Of a DNA stretch of 64,000 nt, positions 38,611-47,328 are shown piece by piece. The notes beneath the pieces were generated by a model that was not told where the DNA came from, made no database searches, and saw nothing but the letters and a program-made list of their open reading frames with translations. Each line of letters begins with the position of its first letter. The first letter of the stretch is position 1. Origin of the DNA: Bacteroidota bacterium (GTDB taxonomy: Bacteria; Bacteroidota; Bacteroidia; AKYH767-A; 2013-40CM-41-45); assembly GCA_016720655.1 (NCBI GenBank), contig JADKKE010000032.1:186001-250000 (forward strand), in the 5' to 3' direction. Both the position numbers and the translations under genes were made by a program.

Positions 38611-39066
38611 ATGAATTCGAAGTACAAAATAAAACTGAAAAAATTTGCTGAAGAGATTCTCCAACAAAGAATGGAAACAGCGCAGCACGCAATGTTGCAA
38701 GCTCAGGATGCAGCAAATTCCGAAGATAAAAGTTCAGCCGGTGACAAATATGAAACGGCTCGTGCTATGGGACAGCTCGACAGGGAGATGAATGCAAAAC
38801 AGTTCGAAGAAGCAAAGCGCGAACTCGCATTGTTGCAATCACTATACGTTCTTGAATCATCACCTGTTGTTATTCCCGGATCTTATGTAAAAACAGACAA
38901 AGGAGATTTTTTCATTTCCTCCGGCCTCGGAATTCATACTGTTGAAGGTAAAAAAGTTGGCTTCCTCTCCGTGAAATCTCCCCTCGCAATTCCTTTGTTA
39001 GGCAAGTCCAAAGGCGATACTTTTCAATTCAATGGCCAGCCCTGGAAGGTGGAGGAGTTGGTGTAA
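38611..39066 (+). CDS. GreA/GreB-like transcription factor family protein
   Basis: This 151-residue protein has an N-terminal helical hairpin containing ANSEDKSSAGDKYETARAMG (about residues 34-53). It ends in a compact beta domain (VIPGSYVKTDKGDFFISSGLG, then SPLAIPLLGKSKGDTFQFNG) like the C-terminal part of GreA/GreB. Such short Bacteroidota proteins are often mislabelled 3-oxoacyl-ACP synthase. They may act in the RNA polymerase secondary channel, but this is unproven. Confidence 0.7.
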   Translation: MNSKYKIKLKKFAEEILQQRMETAQHAMLQAQDAANSEDKSSAGDKYETARAMGQLDREMNAKQFEEAKRELALLQSLYVLESSPVVIPGSYVKTDKGDFFISSGLGIHTVEGKKVGFLSVKSPLAIPLLGKSKGDTFQFNGQPWKVEELV

Positions 39067-39069
39067 GGT

Positions 39070-39605
39070 GGTATTAGGTATAAGGTATTAAGTACCAGGT
39101 ACCAGGTAGGTGGCGTGCTAATTTCTGATGCATTTTTTTTGCAATGAATTTATCTTTGCTGAATCTGCAATTTGTGGACACATACCAACCACTAACCACT
39201 AACCACCAATTTTTCCCATTGAATTTATTGTTGCTCAATCTGCGAATAGGTATTAGGTATTAAGTACCAGGTACCAGGTAGGTGGCGTGCTAATTTCTGA
39301 TGCATTTTTTTGCAATGAATTTATCTTTGCTGAATCTGCAATTTGTGGACGCATACCAACCACTAACCACTAACAACTAATTTTTCCCCATTGAATTTAT
39401 TGTTGCCCAATCTGCGAATGGGTATTAGGTATTAAGTACCAGGTACCAGGTAGGTTGTGTGCTAATTTCTGTAGCATTTTTTTGCAATGAGTTTATTGTT
39501 GCTGAATCTGCAATTTGTGGACGCATACCAACCACTACCCACTAACCACCAATTTTGCCCATTGAATTTAACGTTGCTCAATCTGCATTTTGTCCACGCA
39601 TACCA
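39070..39605. repeat. 172-179-bp intergenic tandem repeat, three full copies and a partial one
   Basis: Units begin with GGTATTAGGTATTAAG-like text at 39070, 39249 and 39421 (steps of 179 and 172 bases). A fourth, truncated copy starts around 39565. Each unit contains two related halves, one around AATTTATCTTTGCTGAATCTGC and the other around AATTTATTGTTGCTCAATCTGC, separated by CCACTAACCACTAACC. The 654-bp gap holds nothing else. A reading frame across it (39487-39765) is an accident of the repeat. Confidence 0.88.
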
Positions 39606-39721
39606 AAATCTAAAATCTATTTTCTATTTACTATCAGCAAACAATAAATATGTAAGCCCCTCCGTTACTCAGGACAGATGGTCGAACTATACGCAACCTT
39701 TTACACAAAAACAAAAACCGT

Positions 39722-40363
39722 ATGAAACGATCCATCATTCTCATTCCTGTATTGTTATGTGTTAGTATTTCTGTTCAAGCTAAATTGCTTGATTTTATGA
39801 AGCAACCCGGTTCCGGAAATTTCTCATTGGGGACACGGAACACGTTCAGTATGTTCAATGACATTCCTGAGGAAACCCGTGGATTGGGTGTTGGCGGACA
39901 ATACCGCATTCAGTTTGCAGAGCGAATTAATACAGAATGGTATTTTGATTACATCACTTCTTCCATTTTCGACAAGGCTGTTCGGAATGATTATCATATC
40001 GGCTGGTCAGTGATGTATTACCCGGGAAAGACGGTTGATTTTAGTAATCTACTTCAACCTTATTTTATTGTCGGACATTGTTTCGACTATACCAAAGTTT
40101 TCGACAAGGATAATCGCGATTACTATAGTGATCGTGTGAGCCTTGCCACACAAGGTGGTTTGGGCTTACATGTGAACATCACGAAAAGCCTGGATATAAC
40201 TTTGTCAACACAGTATATGATGCACTTTGGAAAAGAAATTGAAGTGTCACAGGAAGAAGGAAATCTTGTACTCGAGAGAAATAAATATTCCTCGCCGGAT
40301 GGACATTTATTGGCAACGGCCAGTGTCAATTTTAAATTTGGAAAATTATGGAATAGATCCTGA
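39722..40363 (+). CDS. Small outer membrane beta-barrel protein
   Basis: The 213-residue protein has a signal peptide (SIILIPVLLCVSISVQA). Alternating polar and hydrophobic strands follow (GLGVGGQYRIQFAERINTEW, GWSVMYYPG, LQPYFIVGHCFDYTK, GLGLHVNITKSLDITLSTQY), ending with TASVNFKFGKLWNRS. It looks like an eight-stranded Bacteroidota porin-like or OmpA-barrel-like protein. No family could be named with confidence. It faces the phosphatase gene tail to tail. Confidence 0.7.
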   Translation: MKRSIILIPVLLCVSISVQAKLLDFMKQPGSGNFSLGTRNTFSMFNDIPEETRGLGVGGQYRIQFAERINTEWYFDYITSSIFDKAVRNDYHIGWSVMYYPGKTVDFSNLLQPYFIVGHCFDYTKVFDKDNRDYYSDRVSLATQGGLGLHVNITKSLDITLSTQYMMHFGKEIEVSQEEGNLVLERNKYSSPDGHLLATASVNFKFGKLWNRS

Positions 40364-40387
40364 GCGTGGTGTAAAGACCTGGATGGA

Positions 40388-41398
40388 TCAGATCCTGATG
40401 CCTGCAACGAGCACATCGTCTACCTGTTCGTAACGTCCGCGCCAGGATTCAAAATATTCATCCAGTGTTTTTTCTTGTTCTTTCATTGGAAGCTGATGAA
40501 TTGATAAAAGGAGTTCTTTGAACTTCTTCGTCATGATCTTCTTCCCCTGTACACCCCCAAACTGATCAGCATATCCATCAGAATAGACATAGATAATATC
40601 ATTGTCCTCGATTTGTAATGTTTGTTGAGTAAACACCCTGTCTTCATCCGGACGAAACCCCCCGATCGGCAGTTTGTCAGGCTTTAAAGCATCGGCAACA
40701 TTATTACGTATGTAGTACAGCGGCCTGTTGGCTCCTGCAAACGTTAGCATTTTTGTATTTAGATCAATGTAACAGAGTGTGATGTCCATTCCGTCGTGTG
40801 AATCACTTTCTTTTTGTTTGAGTGCTTCTACAATTCCATCATTCAGCAATTCAAGAATTTTTGCAGGTTCTACCAAATGTTTTTGTCCTATAATTTGATG
40901 CAACAATGAACTCCCCACCATACTCATGAATGCTCCGGCAACGCCATGTCCGGTGCAATCAGCAATAGCCAGGATGACAGTATTATCGATCTTGTCAAAA
41001 AAATAGAAATCTCCACTTACAATATCTTTTGGCTTGTATAAGATAAAAGCATCTTTGAAACTTTGAAGAATCGTTTCGGTTTTTGGAAGAATGGCAGTCT
41101 GAATATTTCTCGCATAATGCAAACTGTCAATAATCTCAACATTTTGCTGTGAAACAGTGAGATTTCTTCTCTCCAGTTCCCACTTCTGGATCATCACCTG
41201 ATGCGCTCGTTCGCTAAGTTTATCTGTGAGGTTTTTGTTCTCTTCTCTGAATCTTTTGTTAGCCCAACGGAAATAGAAAACTCCGCCGATTAAAATAAAG
41301 ATATTGGAAAAAATCAGGAACCAGGTCAGGTCATCGCTGAAGATCTGTGCATCCGGTCCTTTGGGTACAGAAGTGTAAAGCTGAAGAAGTATGTGCAC
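40388..41398 (-). CDS. SpoIIE/PP2C-type serine phosphatase (SiaA-like)
   Basis: A 336-residue protein. One membrane helix (about 27-46, WFLIFSNIFILIGGVFYFRW) is followed by a coiled coil (about 48-90). A PP2C-type SpoIIE domain follows, with metal-binding blocks KDIVSGDFYFF, LAIADCTGHGVAGAFMSMVG and the terminal DDVLVAGIRI. It dephosphorylates a serine or threonine on a partner protein. The divergently placed genes code for SiaB-like kinase and SiaC-like phosphoprotein, so the likely target is the SiaC-like protein at 42380. There is no large sensor domain, unlike the SiaA of Pseudomonas, which has a HAMP and a long periplasmic part. Confidence 0.85.
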   Translation of the reverse strand: MHILLQLYTSVPKGPDAQIFSDDLTWFLIFSNIFILIGGVFYFRWANKRFREENKNLTDKLSERAHQVMIQKWELERRNLTVSQQNVEIIDSLHYARNIQTAILPKTETILQSFKDAFILYKPKDIVSGDFYFFDKIDNTVILAIADCTGHGVAGAFMSMVGSSLLHQIIGQKHLVEPAKILELLNDGIVEALKQKESDSHDGMDITLCYIDLNTKMLTFAGANRPLYYIRNNVADALKPDKLPIGGFRPDEDRVFTQQTLQIEDNDIIYVYSDGYADQFGGVQGKKIMTKKFKELLLSIHQLPMKEQEKTLDEYFESWRGRYEQVDDVLVAGIRI

Positions 41399-41523
41399 CT
41401 GAATAATAAATATTTTAGATTTGAATCATCGAACGAATCACGGAGCTGCAAAATAGTCAAGAGATTCAATATATGATACTGATGAGAAGAAATCTTATTG
41501 GATTTGAAAAGAAGCCAATTCGG

Positions 41524-41578
41524 TGTGAGTTTGAGTGTGGGTATGGGTTTGAGTGTGAGTTTGAGTGTGAGTGTGTGG
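41524..41578. repeat. GTGTGAGTTTGA low-complexity tract
   Basis: Purine/GT-rich units GAGTTTGAGTGTG alternate six to seven times within the 406-bp gap between the divergent phosphatase and SiaB-like genes. The rest of the gap is AT-rich, and around 41670 resembles the CACTAAC text of the 39070 repeat. Confidence 0.8.
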
Positions 41579-41759
41579 AGAGTCAGACAATTAGTTAGAT
41601 ACCTCTTTTAATTGCCAGTTCACAGCAGGTAAAAGCTACCCTGAAGTATTGATTTCTATGCCACCCCGTACCAACAACTAAGCACTAACAAAAACTTCGA
41701 AAGTACCCACATCCCATAGTCCTTTGAATTCACCTCCTTATAAAAAATCCATGACCCTC

Positions 41760-41790
41760 TTGCGAATCCTGCTTCAATCCTCTACATTTG
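41760..41790 (+). promoter_or_regulatory. Candidate promoter of the siaB-siaC pair
   Basis: TTG (41760-41762), 20 bases, TACATTTG (41783-41790), fitting TTG-N17-23-TAnnTTTG. The ATG at 41805 is about 8 bases past the expected start point. Confidence 0.4.
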
Positions 41791-41804
41791 GTTTTTGACC
41801 GTTT

Positions 41805-42359
41805 ATGGCCGATCTGAATATTTATGAACTCTTTCGGAAGATGGAGGAGGACGATATTATATTGTCTTTCAAGGGTGATATCACCCAGGATCTGCTTGCA
41901 TCTGTTTATCAGATCATGGAAGCCCGACTTGAGAGCGAAAAAGAAGAGCCTAAGCGGAAGAAAAAATTCTATCATATTTTGGTAGAATGCCTTCAGAATG
42001 TATACCACCACATGGTTGATCTGAAAGAAGAACACGGACCCGATGCGATGGAGAGTACAGCTATTTTCATGATTGGCTATGGACCTGAAAACAGTTATCG
42101 AATCGTTACAGGGAATTTCATTTCAGTGGAATATGTGGACGGATTGAAAACAAAGCTCGAACGCATCAATAAATTATCGCCGGAAGAATTGCGTGAAGAA
42201 TACCTTCAGCAATTGAGCACAACTGAACTTTCTGAAAAAGGTGGCGCTGGTCTGGGTCTAATCGACATGGCCAGGAAATCCGGACAGAAATTGGAATACA
42301 GCTTTTATCCTGTTTCTGCTTCACACTCTTTCTTCAGCCTCGGTGTTACTGTTCATTAA
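41805..42359 (+). CDS. SiaB-family protein kinase (DUF6272)
   Basis: This 184-residue protein matches the SiaB/DUF6272 family as I know it, a GHKL-like fold acting as a serine/threonine kinase. Points of likeness are the start NIYELFRKMEEDDIILSFKG, FYHILVECLQNVYHH (N-box-like helix), SYRIVTGNFI and the glycine-rich ATP-lid text EKGGAGLGLIDMARKSG. In Pseudomonas, SiaB phosphorylates SiaC and SiaA reverses it. The SiaC-like gene follows 20 bases later. Confidence 0.88.
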   Translation: MADLNIYELFRKMEEDDIILSFKGDITQDLLASVYQIMEARLESEKEEPKRKKKFYHILVECLQNVYHHMVDLKEEHGPDAMESTAIFMIGYGPENSYRIVTGNFISVEYVDGLKTKLERINKLSPEELREEYLQQLSTTELSEKGGAGLGLIDMARKSGQKLEYSFYPVSASHSFFSLGVTVH

Positions 42360-42379
42360 AATAAAAAATTATTTACAAC

Positions 42380-42757
42380 ATGGATCCCCTCATTATCGAA
42401 GAAAGTATTAAGACACCTTCCATTACATTTAATCCAAATACCGGTGTATTGGAGATAAAAGGAAAGTCTATCCCGGAAAACTCTCTTGAATTTTATAAGC
42501 CAATTTTTGAATGGCTGGAAGTGTATTCCAAAACTCCTGCGGCGAACACCGAAGTTCATGTTCGCCTGGATTACTTCAATACGAGTTCATCCAAATGTCT
42601 GCTCGATATTTTTCGTCGCCTCGAACCTGCAAATAGCGGAGGAGCAAGTTCGGTGAAAGTGCATTGGTTTTACGAAAGTGATGACGAAGACATGATGGAA
42701 GCCGGAGATGATTATCAGGCGCTCGTAAAGCTTCCTTTTACGTTGATAAAAGTGTAA
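42380..42757 (+). CDS. SiaC-family regulatory phosphoprotein (DUF1987)
   Basis: This 125-residue protein has the family layout. ITFNPNTGVLEIKGKSIPEN is followed by a beta/alpha core and the DYFNTSSSKCLLDIF block, which contains the threonine/serine cluster where SiaC is phosphorylated. In Pseudomonas, unphosphorylated SiaC binds and activates the diguanylate cyclase SiaD and so controls aggregation. No GGDEF or other output gene is next to it here, so the partner is open. Confidence 0.88.
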   Translation: MDPLIIEESIKTPSITFNPNTGVLEIKGKSIPENSLEFYKPIFEWLEVYSKTPAANTEVHVRLDYFNTSSSKCLLDIFRRLEPANSGGASSVKVHWFYESDDEDMMEAGDDYQALVKLPFTLIKV

Positions 42758-42954
42758 AAGGATTTATTGCATTCCTGCGCATATTCCTTCTTTCGAACTT
42801 TTCCTCATTTCTATTTCACATTGGTTTTTGGACTAGTACATAGTCTCTTTGCATACAATTCTGTGAGTTCCTTGTAAAACCTTTGTGTGCTCTGTGTTAT
42901 CAGATTGTTTTTAATAAGTTTTTCGAAAATTGAAATAATCATTTCTTTGAAAAA

Positions 42955-45900
42955 CTATTTCCTGCTGAACCTCTTCCCAACCGACAACACTTTTCTGAAC
43001 CAGTCAAAGCTCAAGGCGAAATAAAGAAACAAAGTCATCGACCAGATAACCATGAGGTTGACCCAATAGGTATCACACGCTTTGCCAAAAACATTTTTTA
43101 CAGGAGAGAAAAACTGGCTACGTAGAATTTTCTTGTTCGGCTCGAGAATGAAAACAGGTTCGTATCGTTGTATGACATGGTTGTTGTAAACAGCAACACG
43201 CTCTGTTGAACGACTGTTTCTCACCACTTCATCAAGCTCTTCATTCCTGTAGTTCTTTTTTAACAACTGGTAAGCCTGATTTTTTTCTTCCGTATTTGTC
43301 ATCACGCCTACCAATTCCTCTTTTCGTTCATTGACTTCATTGAATTCATCGATCAGCTGATCATGAAGAGTATTCAAAAATGTTCGGGTTTCGCGAATGA
43401 GGTCAGGTGTAATTGATTCTCCATTTAATTTTTGCAAAGAAGGAAACCTTCTGGCCGGATGACTTTCGCCGTATTCAGTCAGTTCGTTTTTTACCAGTCG
43501 AATGCCGGCATCCAGTTCGTCTTTACTTTTTCCTGCAGTGAGTAAGCGTTCTGTTTTGTCCACACTTTTACGCAATTCCGAAATCCAGTAATCTTTCCGG
43601 ATTGTAGCCTGACTCATCGCTGCTTCCAGCTCGAAGAAATTCTTCTCAAACTCATTGTTTCGGAACTGATTCACAGCAAGTGCTTCAAAGGCCCAACGCG
43701 AAGCCATTATGTCACCAACGATGGGTACTTCTTTTTGCGTAGTGATCACCGGGTTTAATTTCTCAAAACGAACAATCACACCACTCAATAGAATTTGCGG
43801 AATAATCAAAAATGGAATCAGGATGTAAATTGTAACGACAGAATCCAGAGCTGAAGAAATATTTAAGCCCAATAAATTTGCAAAACAAGAAGTTGTAAAC
43901 AGGACAAGAAAATAGTCTCCCCACATTCCATGAATTCCAAGAATCAGATTTCCAATGATGAGAAAAGAAATCGATTGAATGGCAGAAAGAATAAACAACA
44001 AGGTTATTTTGGAAAATAAATAACTCTGCTTAGAAAGATTTAGGAATTTTTCACGCTGCAGGATTTTCCGGTCACGAATAATTTCTTCAGCGCTTACTGA
44101 CAGTCCAAGAAAAAGTGAAATGATCACACCGATGAAGAGATAAGCAGGTATATTCGGATTGTCGGCAAAAAAGTAATCTGACTCCGGACGAGTGTATCGA
44201 AGAATAAAACCAAGAATAATTGCCAGAAGCGGTGCTTCGAGCAAATTGATCATCAGGTATTGTGTATTGCTCAGCTTGGAGAGAAAATCTCGCGTAAAGA
44301 ATATTCCCAGCTGTTGAAATTTACTTGCTTTTTTGTTTGTTTGCGCCGGAAGAGCAGGGACTTCTTCTGTAAACGAACTTGTATTTCCTTTTTCCTTGTA
44401 CAGTTCATTCCATTCGCCCGGTGTTACTTTTCTGTTTCTTGTCTGATTTCCAAATTCATCAAGTTCCTTTAACTCCACAATATTGAAGAGTTGTTCAGGA
44501 TTGATATTTCCACACGTCGGACATTCACCTTCTTCTGCATCTGCAAGATTTGCCTGACGTTTGAAATAAATGAGTGAGTCTGATGGATTACCAAAAAAGA
44601 TAGGAAATCCACCCAGGTCCAGGAGTAACAATTTGTCGAACATTCTGAAGATGTCCGAACTGGGTTGATGGATTACCACAAAGACCAGTTTTCCGGTAAG
44701 TGCAAGTTGCTTGAGCAAATCCATCACATTCTCGGCATCCCGTGAAGACAATCCGGATGTAGGTTCATCCACAAAAAGAATTCCCGGTTCGCGCACCAGT
44801 TCCAGTGCAATATTCAATCGCTTCCGTTGTCCTCCACTGATTGTTTTGTTCAGTGGATTCCCAACTTTCAGGTCTTTAATTTCTGCCAGTCCGAGAGACT
44901 CCAGAGTGGTCATTACTTTCTGACTAATCTCAGGGTCTGATAAATCTCCGTAGACAAGTTTTGTGTTGTAAAAGAGATTCTGATAAACACTCAGTTCTTC
45001 TATCAATAAATCATCCTGCGGAATATTTCCAATCACTCCTTCCAAATGCTCAGGATCAATATATACATCGGATCCATTGATCATCAATGCTCCGCCGGAC
45101 GGTCTTGCTGTACCATTCAATACGCTAAGCAGCGTAGATTTTCCGGCACCGCTTCCACCCATAACCCCAACGAGCTGTCCGGATTGTGCCGTGAAATTCA
45201 AAGAGTGCAATCCTTTTTGTCCGCTCTTGAATGTATATTCAAGGTCCTTTGCCTGCATAACAAGCCGACTTTCTTCCTTGGTTTCGAGAAATGGACGGAG
45301 AACATCACTGTAATAGAGCGGTTGAATTTTTTGTCCGCGCAAAACAGCTCCTTGTGTAAAGGCAGAAACACGTTGAGTATCTACCGGCTGACCATTGACA
45401 GTGAGCGCATCTTTTCCGGAATAGCGGAGAATAAAAATACCGGCACGTCGCAAATGTAGGAACCACAATGAACCATCAAGATCGTGGTGATGCAATTGCA
45501 GGCAATGATGAACATCCTTGTTTTTTTCATGTTGAACCAGTAATATCTGATGTGCATCCAATTTATTCATGGAAGGCATCGGCTCAGTGATGGCCATACA
45601 ATAGGCATGATCATCAGGTTCTATAGTAAAGACAGTCGCTACCGTTTCGAGAAACTCGCGTTCCGGTTCGGTAATTTGTTCGGGTGAACTATAGATAAAT
45701 TCAGCGAGACGGATGAAGACAATGTATTTCTGACGGGTATTGAGCTCCTTGTTTATTTCCGTGCAAATCCGAAGGGCTTTCACAGAACTCACTGCCAGCT
45801 TCTTCTTTACCTTGGTAGGATCAGCGACGCCTTCGAGCAGGTGCAATTGCTCATCAAACAGGGTGAGGTATTCCGGGATTCTTTGCAGACTGATCTGTTG

Positions 45901-46005
45901 CCTTAAAAAAGATTCAACGACAGAACGACTTTGTTGTGTCAATCTTTCCAGGCTGGCTCCAATTGCAAAAAGTTGCATCAGTGCGCGGAGTATTCGTTCG
46001 GACAT
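42955..46005 (-). CDS. ABCG-type half transporter with TerB-like N-terminal domain
   Basis: This 1,016-residue multidomain protein has four recognisable parts: a helical TerB-like domain (about 1-130); a beta region that may be FHA-like (about 150-235); an ATPase domain with Walker A GGSGAGKST (283-291), signature ISGGQ (389-393) and Walker B GILFVDEPTSGLSS (408-421); and an ABC2 membrane domain with about six helices (about 590-1005), interrupted by a long charged, coiled-coil-like insert (about 800-960). A CPTC motif follows the ATPase. Fused ATPase-permease order resembles ABCG proteins. Substrate unknown. It stands alone on its strand, with no partner gene. Confidence 0.82.
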   Translation of the reverse strand: MSERILRALMQLFAIGASLERLTQQSRSVVESFLRQQISLQRIPEYLTLFDEQLHLLEGVADPTKVKKKLAVSSVKALRICTEINKELNTRQKYIVFIRLAEFIYSSPEQITEPEREFLETVATVFTIEPDDHAYCMAITEPMPSMNKLDAHQILLVQHEKNKDVHHCLQLHHHDLDGSLWFLHLRRAGIFILRYSGKDALTVNGQPVDTQRVSAFTQGAVLRGQKIQPLYYSDVLRPFLETKEESRLVMQAKDLEYTFKSGQKGLHSLNFTAQSGQLVGVMGGSGAGKSTLLSVLNGTARPSGGALMINGSDVYIDPEHLEGVIGNIPQDDLLIEELSVYQNLFYNTKLVYGDLSDPEISQKVMTTLESLGLAEIKDLKVGNPLNKTISGGQRKRLNIALELVREPGILFVDEPTSGLSSRDAENVMDLLKQLALTGKLVFVVIHQPSSDIFRMFDKLLLLDLGGFPIFFGNPSDSLIYFKRQANLADAEEGECPTCGNINPEQLFNIVELKELDEFGNQTRNRKVTPGEWNELYKEKGNTSSFTEEVPALPAQTNKKASKFQQLGIFFTRDFLSKLSNTQYLMINLLEAPLLAIILGFILRYTRPESDYFFADNPNIPAYLFIGVIISLFLGLSVSAEEIIRDRKILQREKFLNLSKQSYLFSKITLLFILSAIQSISFLIIGNLILGIHGMWGDYFLVLFTTSCFANLLGLNISSALDSVVTIYILIPFLIIPQILLSGVIVRFEKLNPVITTQKEVPIVGDIMASRWAFEALAVNQFRNNEFEKNFFELEAAMSQATIRKDYWISELRKSVDKTERLLTAGKSKDELDAGIRLVKNELTEYGESHPARRFPSLQKLNGESITPDLIRETRTFLNTLHDQLIDEFNEVNERKEELVGVMTNTEEKNQAYQLLKKNYRNEELDEVVRNSRSTERVAVYNNHVIQRYEPVFILEPNKKILRSQFFSPVKNVFGKACDTYWVNLMVIWSMTLFLYFALSFDWFRKVLSVGKRFSRK

Positions 46006-46124
46006 AAAATGATAAAAATGAAATAAGTTTCAACTGGATAGATCGGAAGCGGCCTGGCAAATCCTTCCGGATCGTTGGTCAATTCTTCAGCGTTGAAAGT
46101 AAAAATAATAATTAAGAAGACATA

Positions 46125-46157
46125 AAAAAACCATGAACGAGCAGTTCATGGTTTTTT
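46125..46157 (-). terminator. Terminator after the lipoprotein gene
   Basis: A perfect 14-base stem AAAAAACCATGAAC (46125-46138) with GTTCATGGTTTTTT (46144-46157) around a five-base loop, 20 bases after the stop at 46177. A T-run follows on the minus strand, and it could also act on plus-strand transcripts. Confidence 0.88.
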
Positions 46158-46176
46158 ATAATGGTTAAATTTTCTC

Positions 46177-47037
46177 TTACTGAATCATTTCAGCTCGTAC
46201 CTTGGCAACGGCAGTGGAAAGTCCGGCCATCGTTGCTTTGTTCAAATCGGCAGGAGATTTCACGGCATCAAAAGATTTTTTCAATTCTATCAATTGAGTT
46301 TGCAGTGTTTTCGAGCTTTGGTATTTTTTCAATTCATCAAACAAACTGATCAGGTTTTCGAGATACAGTTTCTGATTATAAATTTTTTCAAAGATGGCAG
46401 CATTCGCTTTAGTCGGATTCTCGTTTTTCATCAGTTCAATACTTAGGAACTGAACTTCCATAATGCTTCCTGCAAGCACGTGTGCAGCTACTTCAAGACG
46501 GTGGTTGCTTCGCAAATAGGAATCTGTTTCAGCATATGCGCGATCGATCATGGAAACCAGAGAATCTTTGTTATCCGCATTTTCACGAAAGCGTTGTGTA
46601 AATGTGTCAAAGGTTTCCTGCACATTCAATTTCTCAGACAGTTTTCGAGTAGTTGAGTAATATTCGAGCAAGTCCTGATTTTGTCCATAAAAGGCTGCAT
46701 AGGCCATGTCAATTCCGTAAATTCCATAATTGACAGCTTTCTTATAGGCAGTATTGTATTTTTCTTCATTGCTCGGTGAATTCAGCATTTCCTTATTAAA
46801 AGGAACCTCATTCTGATAGATCGCATTGATCATTTCCATTGGAGAAGGTAAATTCGCAATGGTGTAAAAGAATTTGAAATCCAGAATTTCTTTCGCCTTT
46901 TTCGTCGCGGAATCTTCCACCAATACAGTTGAATCAGGCATCTGGTTGCTTTCCGATTCAGCCTGTTTATTATCACTGCTGCAGGAAGAAAAGAATAACA
47001 AGCCTGTGAGGGCAATCGGGAAGAGTACCTTTTTCAT
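46177..47037 (-). CDS. Lipoprotein of unknown function
   Basis: From ATG 47037 it has 286 residues. The lipobox LTGLLFFSSCSS places the lipid-attached cysteine near residue 19. The rest is an all-helical, charged protein (for example YNTAYKKAVNYGIYGIDMAY, RLEVAAHVLAGSIMEVQFLS). I do not recognise a family. The open frame reaches back to 47082, but that would put a signal peptide after 15 stray residues and overlap the candidate promoter, so 47037 is preferred. Confidence 0.75.
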   Translation of the reverse strand: MKKVLFPIALTGLLFFSSCSSDNKQAESESNQMPDSTVLVEDSATKKAKEILDFKFFYTIANLPSPMEMINAIYQNEVPFNKEMLNSPSNEEKYNTAYKKAVNYGIYGIDMAYAAFYGQNQDLLEYYSTTRKLSEKLNVQETFDTFTQRFRENADNKDSLVSMIDRAYAETDSYLRSNHRLEVAAHVLAGSIMEVQFLSIELMKNENPTKANAAIFEKIYNQKLYLENLISLFDELKKYQSSKTLQTQLIELKKSFDAVKSPADLNKATMAGLSTAVAKVRAEMIQ

Positions 47038-47053
47038 GGATAGAGATTTGATG

Positions 47054-47083
47054 CAAAAATAATAATGATAGCCATATTTCAAA
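47054..47083 (-). promoter_or_regulatory. Candidate promoter of the lipoprotein gene
   Basis: On the minus strand TTTG (47083-47080), 18 bases, TATTTTTG (47061-47054), in the Bacteroidota TAnnTTTG pattern. It sits about 17 bases before the ATG at 47037 and supports that start. Confidence 0.42.
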
Positions 47084-47308
47084 GTTTTTGCTTGATCTGG
47101 AATTCTTCTGTTTGGTGTCTTAAATGGTCAGGCTCAAGGTATTCCATTAAAATGGACTTGTTCTTCAATTTATTTTACCGAATGGATTGACAAGCCACTG
47201 ACAATCACGGCATAATTCCGCTCTTTTACGGCTGATTATCCCACCCGGGTTCTTAGTGAAACCAGGCGATGTTGTTCATCCGCAAGATCATTTCTTTCGG
47301 CTTTCTTG

Positions 47309-47316
47309 TATCTTTG
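47309..47316 (+). promoter_or_regulatory. -7 box candidate for the dCMP deaminase gene
   Basis: TATCTTTG matches TAnnTTTG and lies 12 bases before the ATG at 47329. No -33 TTTG is seen at the usual distance. Confidence 0.3.
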
Positions 47317-47328
47317 CAGATCAAAATT

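Noticed and set aside
39487..39765. 92-codon plus-strand ORF with a repeated LLNLQF-type peptide
   Set aside because: It runs across the intergenic tandem repeat and into the start of the real barrel gene; the peptide repeats merely mirror the DNA repeats.
41524..41578. Possible CRISPR-like array
   Set aside because: Units are short, drift continuously and have no unique spacers; no cas genes are in the window.
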